Shown here: positions 51,191 through 59,377 of the stretch, piece by piece
Numbering within the stretch: position 1 is the first letter of the stretch
Layout: every line of letters starts with the position of its first letter
Assembly (NCBI GenBank): GCA_963802355.1
Contig: CAWDIV010000026.1
Span: 186,001 to 250,000 of the forward strand
Direction: 5' to 3'
From: SG8-41 sp963802355
Lineage (GTDB): Bacteria > Pseudomonadota > Gammaproteobacteria > Burkholderiales > SG8-41
Length of the DNA: 64,000 nucleotides
The notes under the pieces: model-generated
Databases searched by the model: none
Seen by the model: the letters and a program-made list of their open reading frames with translations, nothing else
Told to the model about the DNA's origin: nothing
Position numbers and translations under genes: made by a program

Positions 51191-52600
51191 TTATCTCGGT
51201 GCGCTCTTGTCCGCGTCGGCTACGACGACTTTCCGGGCGCCCGGAAGGACGACTTTGATCCGCTTTGCCGGCGGATTGACGGAGCGAACGGTGCCTTTCT
51301 TGGCGGCGGTCGCGCGCGTTCCCTTAGCCACCGTAAGACGCGTTCGCGCCGCTTGCTTGGACTTGTCCGTGTACCGAGCCGGGGTCAGCGCGGGAGCCGG
51401 CAGCTCGGGCAGGTGTGGTTCGACATTGCCGTGGACCGGCACCATGAGTGTCTGCCCGGCAACGAACTTCCTGGGCGCGGCCATCCCGTTCACTTCCTTC
51501 AGTTGCTCCAGGGTCATGCCGTTACTGGCAGCGACACGCTCCGGCTTGTCGCTGCGTTTCAGCGTGTACGCCTGCCACGAGACGAGCGGCTTGTCGTGCG
51601 CCTCCAGGTTGCGCCGGAAAACCTCGACTTTATCGCGCGGCAGCATGATCGTTTCCGAGCCGTGCGCCTTGATCACCGGCTTGTTGTGCGCCGGATTGAG
51701 AAACCTGAACTCATCGAGGGGCATTTCAGCCAGGCGGGCCGCGAGCTTCACGTCGATGTGCCGGGCGGCTGTGACCGTCGCGAAATACGGCTGGTTGGGG
51801 ATATCGGCAAGCGCGAGGCCGTAGGACTGGGGATTGGCGACGATATTCTTGACCGCCTGCAGCTTGGGCACGTAATTGCGCGTTTCCGCCGGTATCGTGA
51901 GGCTCTCGTAATCTGTCGGCAACCCCTTTGCCTGGTTCCTGGCGATAGCGCGGCCGACTGCGCCTTCGCCCCAGTTGTAGGCTGCGAGCGCGAGGTCCCA
52001 GCTGCCGAACATGCCGTAGAGCTTTTCCAGGTAGTCGAGCGCGGCGCCAGTTGCGGCGATCGGGTCGCGGCGGCCGTCGTACCAGAAGGTCTGGCGCAGC
52101 CCGTAGTCCTTGCCGGTCGAGGGTATGAATTGCCACATGCCGGAGGCATGCGAGCGCGAGTACGCCTGGGGGTTATAGGCGCTTTCGATCATCGGCAGGA
52201 GCGCGATCTCGGCTGGCATCTTGCGCCGCTCGACTTCCTCGATGACGTGGTAGAGAAAGCGGCTGCTCCGCTCGACCATGCGATTCACGTAATCGGGCCG
52301 GCTCGAATACCACTGTTCCCAGTCCCGCACCAGCGGGCCTTCCAGATTGGACAACCGGAATCCGCTGCGTATGCGTTGCCACAGATTGGGAGGGGGCGGG
52401 GGTGGCGCTGCGGCCGCGGACGCTGGTGCGGCGATATCGGGGCTGCGGACAGGCTCGACCACAGCCTGTGCAGGCGGCGCGGGTTCGTCGATCCGCATGC
52501 GCTCAGCGGCTGACGGAACGGCCTGCTCGGCAATCGGCACTTGCGCGCAAGCGGTCGCCAAAAGCACAACGAGTCCCAACACTGAAGTCTTGGGTTGCAT
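51191..52600 (-). CDS. mltD: Membrane-bound lytic murein transglycosylase D
   Basis: 469 residues, intact. A lipoprotein signal with lipobox LATAC (Cys18) is followed by a Pro/Ala-rich spacer. The transglycosylase domain has the catalytic Glu139 in LLPMIESAYNPQAYSRSHAS, then GMWQFIPSTGKDYGL and AAYNWGEGAVGRAI. Two LysM-like peptidoglycan-binding regions lie toward the C-terminus, with KPERVAASNGMTLEQLKEVN the clearer. The basic C-terminal tail (KGTVRSVNPPAKRIKV) is a local addition. It cleaves peptidoglycan to anhydromuropeptides at the outer membrane's inner face. It is next to gloB, as in E. coli. Start at ATG 52600; an earlier start at 52666 would bury the signal peptide. Confidence 0.92.
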   Translation of the reverse strand: MQPKTSVLGLVVLLATACAQVPIAEQAVPSAAERMRIDEPAPPAQAVVEPVRSPDIAAPASAAAAPPPPPPNLWQRIRSGFRLSNLEGPLVRDWEQWYSSRPDYVNRMVERSSRFLYHVIEEVERRKMPAEIALLPMIESAYNPQAYSRSHASGMWQFIPSTGKDYGLRQTFWYDGRRDPIAATGAALDYLEKLYGMFGSWDLALAAYNWGEGAVGRAIARNQAKGLPTDYESLTIPAETRNYVPKLQAVKNIVANPQSYGLALADIPNQPYFATVTAARHIDVKLAARLAEMPLDEFRFLNPAHNKPVIKAHGSETIMLPRDKVEVFRRNLEAHDKPLVSWQAYTLKRSDKPERVAASNGMTLEQLKEVNGMAAPRKFVAGQTLMVPVHGNVEPHLPELPAPALTPARYTDKSKQAARTRLTVAKGTRATAAKKGTVRSVNPPAKRIKVVLPGARKVVVADADKSAPR

Positions 52601-52656
52601 GACGTTATTGTGGTTATTTGAAGACGGTTTGATGGTAGCGAAGCCAGCCTGAGGCG

Positions 52657-53063
52657 TCAAGGCCAAATGTGCTTAAAAATCATGTAAATCGGATAGAATT
52701 TACCTGCGAAGTCAAAAGCTTTCTTATCGCGGAGGGCGGCAAGCACGCTGGCGGGATCGGCGGGCCTTGGCGAAGCGGATGTTCGACAGGTTTACTCGTG
52801 GCCGCAATAGGGGCGGGTATCGTCCGGCAGCGCCATCAGCTTCGACAAAGACTCGAACATGTGCCGCGGCGTGCCTTGGAAGAGGCGGCGCAACCCACGG
52901 CGAATAAGGTGTCACCGCAATACAGCACGGGATCTCCAGCACCTCGAACTCGGTGCCGAATCGGGTCAGCGTCATCCACGACCGCCGCGCAGCGCTCGTC
53001 GCGCAGCGTCCAGACGTAGTTATCGGCCAAAGCGCGATGGGGGATGATTTCGCATGCGCTCAT
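52657..53063 (-). pseudogene. gloB: Hydroxyacylglutathione hydrolase GloB, with several internal deletions
   Basis: The N-terminus is intact (MSACEIIPHRALADNYVWTL, then RDERCAAVVD), but it jumps from there to FGTEFEVLEIP, then to LYCGDTLFAVGCGRLF, GTPRHMFESLSKLMALPDDT and GHEY, and ends near RDKKAFDFAGKF. The pieces come from different frames. The THHHxDH metal-binding motif, the GHTxGH segment and most of the C-terminal substrate domain are absent. About 130 residues remain of the usual 250. The product could not bind the two metal ions. The surrounding gene order (mltD-gloB-methyltransferase-rnhA-dnaQ) is normal, so it marks the native locus. Either the gene is decayed or the assembly lost pieces. 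Confidence 0.75.
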
Positions 53064-53071
53064 GTTGAAAT

Positions 53072-53223
53072 CGTCTCAGGTACTGCGTCTCAGATAAGGC
53101 GTCTCAGATGGTACGTCTCAGATAAGACGTCTCAGCTACGGCGGACTCAACGTTCGCTTTGAACGCTCACCTGGGACGCTCTATCTGGGACGCTTCACCT
53201 GAGACGCTTCATCTGCGACGCCC
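53072..53223. repeat. 14-bp-unit inverted repeat between gloB and the methyltransferase gene
   Basis: The left arm is five consecutive 14-bp units starting CGTCTCAG (53072-53141). The right arm is four consecutive 14-bp units of the form YAYCTGNGACGCTY (53168-53223). Unit length is exact throughout. It lies between divergent genes, 8 bp from the gloB start and about 40 bp before the methyltransferase start. Confidence 0.92.
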
Positions 53224-53264
53224 TTGCTGTTGTGTGTTGGCAGTGGCGATTATAAACTCGCGGC

Positions 53265-54179
53265 ATGACGACGCACGATGCCGCGCGCGACGCGAAAGAC
53301 TGGTTCGCGACGCCGCTCGGGCAGTATCTGCTCGCACGGGAGCAGGCGTACTTCGACAACGTGGTGGCCGACGTATTCGGCTACAACGCCTTCCAGCTCG
53401 GCATGCCGGACGTCGACCTGCTGCGCACCAGCCGCATACCGTTGCGTTGCCATGTGGACGCGGTGGATCCCGCGGAGCTCAGGGCCGATTTTCGCGACCT
53501 GCCCATCGCCAGCAACAGCGTCGACCTGGTGCTGCTCCCGCACACACTAGAGTTCAGTGCGCACCCGCACCAGATTCTGCGCGAGGTCGCACGGGTGCTG
53601 ATGCCGGAAGCGCATGTCATCATCGCCGGGTTCAATCCCTGGAGCCTATGGGGCTTCCGGCGCATGTTCAGTCGCCGGCGCGGTTATCCCTGGAAAGGCC
53701 GCTTCATCAATCTCCCGCGCATGAAGGACTGGCTCGCATTGCTGGGGCTGGAGCTCGTCGGCGGCCAGATGACCTGCTACGTGCCGCCGTGCAAGACCCA
53801 GAAGTGGCTCGAGCGCGTCGCCTTCATGGACGCTGCGGGCGACCGCTGGTGGCCGATTGCCGGCGGTGTGTATTTTCTGCAGGCGGTAAAGCGCGTGCAC
53901 GGCCTGCGCATCATCATGCCGAAGTGGAGCGACGTTCTCGCCACGAGCAAGGCGCTCGCGCCCGCTCCGAAGAAGGTGCGGCAACCGGAGGATGCCGTTA
54001 TCGCCCGCAACGGCGTCTCTGATACAGCGTCTCAGGTACGACGTTCAGATACGGCGTCTCAGATAGGGCGCCTCAGAAAAAGCGTGCCAAGCTGTAACGC
54101 CACAGCTCAGGCTCTTCAGCCGGGACGTTTTATCTGGGACGTTTTATCTGAGACGCTTCATCTGAGACGCTTCATCTGA
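53265..54179 (+). CDS. SAM-dependent methyltransferase, YafS-like (C-terminus read into a repeat)
   Basis: 304 residues as written; the native part ends near residue 250. Recognisable parts are WFATPLGQYLLAREQAYFDN, LGMPDVDLLRTSRIP, LPIASNSVDLVLLPHTLEFS (motif with the post-motif I acidic region), HPHQILREVARVLMPEAHVI and GFNPWSLWG. This matches the class I methyltransferases found between gloB and rnhA. The substrate is unknown. From about codon 251 the frame runs through the 14-bp units of a repeat array, giving SDTASQVRRSDTASQIG and, at the end, SETLHLRRF, so the C-terminal 50 residues are probably not native. Start ATG 53265. Confidence 0.82.
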   Translation: MTTHDAARDAKDWFATPLGQYLLAREQAYFDNVVADVFGYNAFQLGMPDVDLLRTSRIPLRCHVDAVDPAELRADFRDLPIASNSVDLVLLPHTLEFSAHPHQILREVARVLMPEAHVIIAGFNPWSLWGFRRMFSRRRGYPWKGRFINLPRMKDWLALLGLELVGGQMTCYVPPCKTQKWLERVAFMDAAGDRWWPIAGGVYFLQAVKRVHGLRIIMPKWSDVLATSKALAPAPKKVRQPEDAVIARNGVSDTASQVRRSDTASQIGRLRKSVPSCNATAQALQPGRFIWDVLSETLHLRRFI

Positions 54180-54186
54180 GACGCTT
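54014..54186. repeat. 14-bp-unit inverted repeat between the methyltransferase gene and rnhA
   Basis: Left: CGTCTCTGATACAG, CGTCTCAGGTACGA, a 13-bp unit, CGTCTCAGATAGGG and CGCCTCAGAAAAAG (54014-54082). Right: TATCTGGGACGTTT, TATCTGAGACGCTT, CATCTGAGACGCTT, CATCTGAGACGCTT (54131-54186). Units match those at 53072-53223 and 25591-25738. The GTG start of rnhA is 1 bp after the right arm. Confidence 0.92.
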
Positions 54187-54187
54187 T

Positions 54188-54634
54188 GTGAAGGAAGTAG
54201 TGGAGATCTACACCGACGGCGCCTGCAAGGGCAATCCCGGCGCAGGGGGTTGGGGAGCGTTGCTGGAATCTGGCGGGAAGACGCGGGAGCTGTTCGGCGG
54301 CGAGGCGTACACGACCAACAATCGCATGGAGCTGACCGCAGTCATACGCGCGCTGGAAGCACTGCGGGGAGCCTGCCGGGTCAAACTACACACCGACTCG
54401 CAGTACGTGCAATTGGGGATCAGCGAATGGATCCATCAATGGAAGAAACGCGGCTGGCGTACTGCGGACAAGAAGCCGGTCAAGAACGAGGACCTGTGGC
54501 GCCGGCTCGACGAACTCTCGCAGCAGCACGAGATCGAGTGGAGATGGGTGAGGGGGCACGACGGCAATGTCGGCAACGAGCGGGCCGATGAGCTTGCGAA
54601 CCGCGGCGTTGCCTCTATTGGGACAAGAGGGTGA
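54188..54634 (+). CDS. rnhA: Ribonuclease HI
   Basis: 148 residues, intact. The four metal-binding carboxylates keep E. coli numbering: Asp10 (YTDGAC), Glu48 (NRMEL), Asp70 (HTDSQYV), Asp134 (NERADELA), with His124 in VRGHDG. It removes RNA from RNA-DNA hybrids. GTG at 54188 directly follows a repeat arm; a GTG at 54200 is the alternative. The stop codon TGA (54632-54634) is supplied by the first GTGATTG unit of the next repeat. It is followed by dnaQ in the same direction, the usual order. Confidence 0.95.
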   Translation: MKEVVEIYTDGACKGNPGAGGWGALLESGGKTRELFGGEAYTTNNRMELTAVIRALEALRGACRVKLHTDSQYVQLGISEWIHQWKKRGWRTADKKPVKNEDLWRRLDELSQQHEIEWRWVRGHDGNVGNERADELANRGVASIGTRG

Positions 54635-54729
54635 TTGGTGACTCGTGACTGGTGACTGGCTAGAACTCTTGCTCCTTGTTTGCGTCGATCGACTTACGAT
54701 CGAGTCACGAGTCACGAATCACGAATCAC
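54631..54729. repeat. Heptad inverted repeat between rnhA and dnaQ
   Basis: Left: GTGATTG, GTGACTC, GTGACTG, GTGACTG (54631-54658). Right: GAGTCAC, GAGTCAC, GAATCAC, GAATCAC (54702-54729). Each arm is 28 bp, with a small inner TCGATCG/CGATCGA stem in the loop. It is among the best examples of the family. Confidence 0.93.
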
Positions 54730-54741
54730 GCGTTTGAGCGC

Positions 54742-55440
54742 ATGCGCCAAATAGTCCTCGATACCGAGACGACCGGCTTAGAGCCCGAACTAGGGCACCG
54801 TGTCATCGAGATCGCCGGCGTGGAGGTGGTCAACCGCCGGCTCACGGGCAACAATTTCCACCGCTATTTCAATCCGGAACGTGAGAGCGAGTCGGCCGCG
54901 CTCGACGTGCACGGCCTGACTACGGATTTCCTGCGCGACAAGCCGCGGTTTCGAGACGTCATCAACGAGTTCCTCGATTATGTAAGCGGGGCCGAGCTCA
55001 TCATCCACAACTCGGCCTTCGACGTCGCCTTTCTCAACCGCGAGCTGGCGCTGGCGGACAGCCGACCCATCGATCAGTGCTGCCTCTGCGTGGTGGACAC
55101 CCTGCGCCTGGCGCGCGACCTGCATCCGGGCAAGCGGAACAGCCTCGATGCGTTGTGCGAGCGTTACCAAGTCGATAATTCGGCGCGCACGCTGCACGGC
55201 GCGCTGCTCGACGCGCAGCTCCTCGCCGAGGTCTATCTCGCGATGACGCGCGGGCAGGAAAGCCTGGTGATGGAAATCGAAGTCGTGTCCACGTCGGTTG
55301 CCGTCGAGGCGGCGGTTCACCTCGAGCTCGTCGTTCTCGCGGCGACCGTGGATGAGCTCGCTGCGCACGCGCAGCAGCTGGCAGACATCGACAAGGTGTG
55401 CGGAGCGGCTTGTCTCTGGCGCCAGCTCGAAAATGCGTGA
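54742..55440 (+). CDS. dnaQ: DNA polymerase III epsilon subunit (proofreading exonuclease)
   Basis: 232 residues, intact. DEDDh exonuclease motifs: LDTETTG with Asp7 and Glu9 (Exo I), IIHNSAFDVAFLN (Exo II), and HGALLDAQLLAEVYLAMTRG (Exo III with His and Asp). The C-terminal tail, which binds the alpha subunit, ends ACLWRQLENA, like the usual CLWR end. It corrects misincorporated bases during replication. ATG 54742 chosen by alignment with the family start MRQIVLDTETTG; it is 12 bp after the repeat. Confidence 0.95.
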   Translation: MRQIVLDTETTGLEPELGHRVIEIAGVEVVNRRLTGNNFHRYFNPERESESAALDVHGLTTDFLRDKPRFRDVINEFLDYVSGAELIIHNSAFDVAFLNRELALADSRPIDQCCLCVVDTLRLARDLHPGKRNSLDALCERYQVDNSARTLHGALLDAQLLAEVYLAMTRGQESLVMEIEVVSTSVAVEAAVHLELVVLAATVDELAAHAQQLADIDKVCGAACLWRQLENA

Positions 55441-55453
55441 CCGCTGACGGTAT

Positions 55454-56480
55454 CTACTCGGCCCTGATATTAGCTTCGCGCGCGACGCGTCCCCACTTCT
55501 CGATCTCGGACACGAGCATGCGCGAAAAGGCGGCGCTCGGCAACGGTGACGGCGCGACGCCTTCGGCCTCGAGGCGCTGCGCGGACTCCCGCTGGCTGAG
55601 AATCCCGGCGATCTCGGTGTTGAGCTTCGCAACGATGGCGGCCGGCACGCCCGCCGGCGCGAGCACGCCCCACCAGTTGTTGATCTCGTAGCCGGGCGCA
55701 CCGGACTCGGCGATCGTCGGCACTTCCGGCAGCAGCGGCGTGCGCTTCGCGCTGCTGACGCCGAGCGCTTTGATCTTGCCCGCGCGGACCTGACTAAGCG
55801 TGAGCGGCAGCGTGCCGAACATGACCTGTACGTGTCCTCCGATCACGTCGGTGAGCGCCGGCACCCCTCCCTTGTACGGGTACGTGGATCAGTTGAATGC
55901 CGCTAATGCGCGCGAATAGCGCGCCGGCGAAATGGTTGATTCCTCCGGTGCCAACTGACGCATAGGTGATAGTGTTCGGTTGCGCCGTGGCGATATCGAT
56001 CAAGCCCTTCACGCTACTTGCGGGGAAGGAAACGTGCGCTACGAGCACGAGTGGCCCGGCGCCGAGCATCATCACCGGCGTGAAGGAGTTCACCGGATCA
56101 AAAGGCAGCTTGTTTACGGCGGCGTTCATCGTGTGCGAGGCCGACATGAACAGCAGCGTATGGCCGTCGGGTGCGGTCTTGACCGTGAGATCGGCGCCGA
56201 TGATGCCGTTCGCCCCCGGCCGGTTATCGACCACCACCTGCTGCCCCAAGCGCTCGCCGAGCTTGCCGCCGACGAAGCGCGCGAGCGTGTCGGTGGCATT
56301 CCCCGGAGGGAACCCGACGATGATGCGGATCGGGCGGGTGGGATAAGGCGGGGCAGCATGCGCGCGGGATTCAGGCATGCTCGCGGCTGTAACTTCCGAA
56401 GGAGTGCATACGCTCACCGCTGCCCAGCCGGACAGAACTAGGGAAAAGGCTGCGATGATTTTCCTGCCGATCCTTTGCAT
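55454..56480 (-). CDS. Tripartite tricarboxylate transporter receptor, Bug family (one frameshift)
   Basis: About 341 residues after repair. A signal peptide (IIAAFSLVLSGWAAVSV) is followed by the Bug signature YPTRPIRIIVGFPPGNATDT, QQVVVDNRPGANGIIGAD, the central MMLGAGPLVLVAHVSFPASS and GTGGINHFAGALFA. After the break it continues GGHVQVMFGTLPLTLSQV and NWWGVLAPAGVPA. One extra base at 55877 breaks HVPYKGG. Bug proteins bind carboxylates or other small molecules in the periplasm and are numerous in Burkholderiales-like genomes. No TctA/TctB membrane genes are near, which is common for this family, so the ligand is unknown. Confidence 0.88.
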
Positions 56481-56725
56481 TCTCTATCGACCATCAGCTG
56501 CTACCGATTAAGCCGCAATTCGTACCGCCTCCGCGCCTCTTATGCTCTTATCGCAGCTTGGCTTACGTTAGTATTTGCCCTAACATGCGAATCACATAGA
56601 CTGCGGGTGCGCTGCGCCTTCGTGCTTGCGGCCATCGCCCGTTGGCCTCAGTTCCAGGGGACCCATCTAAGGTACCTTATTCGGAGTGGGTGAAATGGTC
56701 GAATTCTATTCCTGCCAAATTCGGG

Positions 56726-57725
56726 ATGACGGACCATCGCGTATACGGCGTATTTGTTGCGCACCATGGGCATTGCGCTCACCGCGCCGCTCGCGTCTTT
56801 TGCTCAGCAGCAGAAGGTCTGGCGCATCGGATTTCTCGCCGCGCGTTCCCGCCCAACCGCCTCGAATCCCGACATTTATTACGATGCGTTCACGCAGGAA
56901 ATGCGTTCGCTCGGTTATATCGATGGTAAGAATCTCGTCATCGAATGGCGCTTTGCGGATGGAAAGTACGAGCGTCTTCCCGCACTGGCGGCTGAGCTCG
57001 TTCATCTGAATGTTGACGTTATCGTTACCCATGGGACACCCGGCGTTCAGGCGGCGAAACGGGCAACAACAACAATTCCCATAGTAATGGCGGCCGTGGG
57101 CGATGCCATTGCCGCCGGACTCGTTACCAGCCTTGCGCATCCGGGCGGGAATGTCACCGGCTTGAGTTTCTTCCAACAGGAACTTCTGTCAAAACGGGTC
57201 GAGTTGCTCAAGGAGGCCATGCCTCGAGCTGACAAAGTCGGTTACCTCATGAATGTGGGAAATGCTTCTGCCATGGGGCCAACGCTACGCGCCATGGAGA
57301 GTGCAGCCAAGTCACTCAAGATCGAGCTCGAACAATTCGCCGTGCGGGGCCCGAATGACTTCGAGATAGCATTTTCGGCGATGGCCAAAAAAGGCGTTGA
57401 CGGACTTGTGATCAGCGAGGAATCGATGATGCTTGCCAACGCCAAAGCGATTGCCGATTTAGCCGCGAAGCACCGGCTCCCTGCCGTTGGGGGCCGGGAA
57501 TTCGCGGAAGCCGGCGGCGTTATCGGCTACGGGATGAAGCTGACCGAGCTCTATCGGCGCGGGGCCCAAATTGTGGACAGGCTGCTCAAAGGTGCGAAGC
57601 CGGGCGACATCCCCGTCGAGCAGCCCAGGGTATTTGAGGTCGTGATCAACATGAAGGCGGCGAAAGCGCTCGGTATCAAGATTCCGCAAATCGTCCTCGT
57701 GCGTGCGGACAATGTGATCGAATGA
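56726..57725 (+). CDS. ABC transporter substrate-binding protein, ABC_sub_bind family (one frameshift at the N-terminus)
   Basis: About 333 residues. Typical blocks are GFLAARSRPTASNPDIYYDA, MRSLGYIDGKNLVIEWRFAD, YERLPALAAELVHLNVDVIV, THGTPGVQAAKRATTTIPIV, LAHPGGNVTGLSFFQQEL and RRGAQIVDRLLKGAKPGDIP. Family members bind amino acids or small solutes for import. The conserved beginning is reached by removing one base near 56756, joining MTDHRVYGVF to LRTMGIALTAPLASFAQ, a twin-Arg-like or Sec signal. Without the repair, the frame starts at 56766. No permease or ATPase gene is adjacent, so it is an orphan receptor. Base composition drops in G+C from about here on. Confidence 0.82.
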
Positions 57726-57765
57726 CGAGCTGTCGGAAATTTCTCGCCGAGCCGGCCGCGGTTTA

Positions 57766-57823
57766 AAACTTTCGCCGATGCAATGCACGAATACGGGTGG
57801 GTGCGAGGCCGCAACCCTTGTTG
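57766..57823 (+). pseudogene. Short remnant of a second ABC_sub_bind gene
   Basis: The bases after the intact receptor read FADAMHEYGWVRGRN before a stop, which resembles the family motif (F-x-x-x-MRELGYVEGRN; compare MRSLGYIDGKNL in the intact copy). No start, and nothing before or after it matches. It may be the leftover of a tandem duplicate. Only about 15 residues support this. Confidence 0.35.
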
Positions 57824-57856
57824 ACGTGTCGCACCGGTGATGTGAAGGATAACGAA

Positions 57857-58927
57857 TTGGTCAGGCGATTGCTCATCCTCCGGGCCGGCTCCGGACCGGG
57901 CAATACGCTGATACGCAGCCTGAAGGCTGGAGATCCTTCGCTTTTCATGGTCGGCTGCCATCATGACCGATTTGAGATCAAGAAATCTTCCGCCGACCGC
58001 AACTATCTGGTTTCACCTTTTGCGCGGGCCGAATTCCGGCGTGCGCTCCGTAACATCATAAAGGCCGAGCGCATCGACCTCGTGATTCCGACTCACTACG
58101 TGGATGTCAGGACAATTTCCAATCTCCGTGACAGTATCCCGTGCCGGGTATTTCTGCCGAGGAAAACGGTCATCGCGCGCTGTCAGGATAAGTACCGACT
58201 GACGACGTTTCTTGGCCGTCGCGGCGTGCCGGTGCCTTTGACCCATCCGGTAACCAGACTGAAGGATATCGAGCAGTTGTTTCGCCGCTTCCGGTCGGCC
58301 CGGGAGTTATGGTGCCGAATTCGCGTAGGGACGGGCTCGGCTGGGGCGATCCTGGTAAGAAGCCCGGAGCAAACCCGAAGCTGGATTAAGTATTGGGAAG
58401 AAGTATGTGCGATGCCAGCGGGGGCGTTTACGCTTTCCGAGTATTTGCCGGGGCGAGATTTCTGCGTGCAATCCCTGTGGAAAGGGGGCAAGCTGATGAT
58501 GGCGAGATCGCACGAACGTTTGTCGTACCTCGTTGTCGGGGGAGGGCCGAGCAACGTATCGTCGATGGCTGCGCTCGCTAGAATTATTTATGAACCACGT
58601 GTGTTCGAAGTAGGCACGAACGCTATCCGCGCGCTCGATGCGAAGGCCTCGGGGGTCTTCTTCGTTGACATCAAGGAAAATGCCGCCGGCAAACCTTGCG
58701 TCACGGAAATCAATGCCGGCCGCTTCGCGAGTGTCTCACTTGCCCATGACATGGCCGGACCGGATAACATGGCCCTCGCCTATGTGCGGGTCGCGCTCGG
58801 CGAGCGCGCTACCACCCGCAGGGCCCGCATTGCCGAAGATTGCTACGTCCTGCGGGGTCTCGACGCGCTCCCTACCGTGTTGCGGGCGGATGAGCTCTCC
58901 GAAGGGATTGTCGACTGGACTGGATGA
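57857..58927 (+). CDS. ATP-grasp domain protein of unknown substrate
   Basis: About 356 residues. The N-terminal Rossmann-like part (RRLLILRAGSGPGNTLIRSL) and IDLVIPTHYVDVRTISNLR resemble carbamoyl-phosphate-synthase-type pre-ATP-grasp domains. RCQDKYRLTTFLGRRGVPVP is the usual lysine-containing entry to the ATP-grasp fold. LSEYLPGRDFCVQSLWKGGK and VFFVDIKENAAGKPCVTEINAG carry the metal-binding Asp/Glu and Asn (EINAGR). It probably ligates a carboxylate to an amine or thiol, but no partner gene reveals the product. I prefer the TTG at 57857 (AAGGA six bases upstream) to a GTG at 57842. Composition is less G+C rich than the core genes, which suggests transfer. Confidence 0.7.
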   Translation: MVRRLLILRAGSGPGNTLIRSLKAGDPSLFMVGCHHDRFEIKKSSADRNYLVSPFARAEFRRALRNIIKAERIDLVIPTHYVDVRTISNLRDSIPCRVFLPRKTVIARCQDKYRLTTFLGRRGVPVPLTHPVTRLKDIEQLFRRFRSARELWCRIRVGTGSAGAILVRSPEQTRSWIKYWEEVCAMPAGAFTLSEYLPGRDFCVQSLWKGGKLMMARSHERLSYLVVGGGPSNVSSMAALARIIYEPRVFEVGTNAIRALDAKASGVFFVDIKENAAGKPCVTEINAGRFASVSLAHDMAGPDNMALAYVRVALGERATTRRARIAEDCYVLRGLDALPTVLRADELSEGIVDWTG

Positions 58928-59041
58928 TGGAAGCCTATGTCGTCAAGATCTTGTTTCATATACACTGACAGAAGAGCGAAACCGCAGTGTGCGTGAGGTC
59001 ATGCGAAGGTCACTTGTCAATAACTTGAAGGGAGGAATAAC

Positions 59042-59231
59042 ATGGGCCTACATCGAGTAGAAGGGTACTTTCGACGGACTAGCGAAAAAAAACGATCCCG
59101 CCATCAAAGTTACGTTTGCTGGCTCGCTTGATAAGGAACCGAGGGCGCAGTTCAAGACCGAACTTGAGGGGCTAGCCAAAAAATACGGCCTCGACTTGGA
59201 TTTTTGGGTCAATACCCCAAAGAAGAAGTAA
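59042..59231 (+). CDS. Small protein of about 62 residues (one frameshift)
   Basis: A strong Shine-Dalgarno (GGGAGG, 59031-59036) precedes ATG 59042. As written the frame ends after 29 codons. Removing one T at about 59072 gives MGLHRVEGYFDGLAKKNDPA followed by IKVTFAGSLDKEPRAQFKTE, LEGLAKKYGLDLDFW and VNTPKKK-stop at 59231. The sequence looks like a compact alpha/beta fold with a KVTFAGS strand and a helix. Function unknown; it sits 115 bp after the ATP-grasp gene in the same direction and could be its substrate or partner. Confidence 0.5.
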
Positions 59232-59377
59232 AAGTACCTTGCGCACGTGTCTTTTCGTGCGTTCGGATCGCAACCGTTTTTCGGGGTAACACCGTCTTGC
59301 CGCGAGATCGACCTGGCATGACGCTGTTACTCCGAGACGGTGTGCCAGCACAGTGGCTGCTGAACGCGCGAGGGGCA

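Noticed and set aside
53072..54186. CRISPR array
   Set aside because: Units of 7 or 14 bp are contiguous with no spacers, the arrays are mirrored, and no cas gene is in the window.
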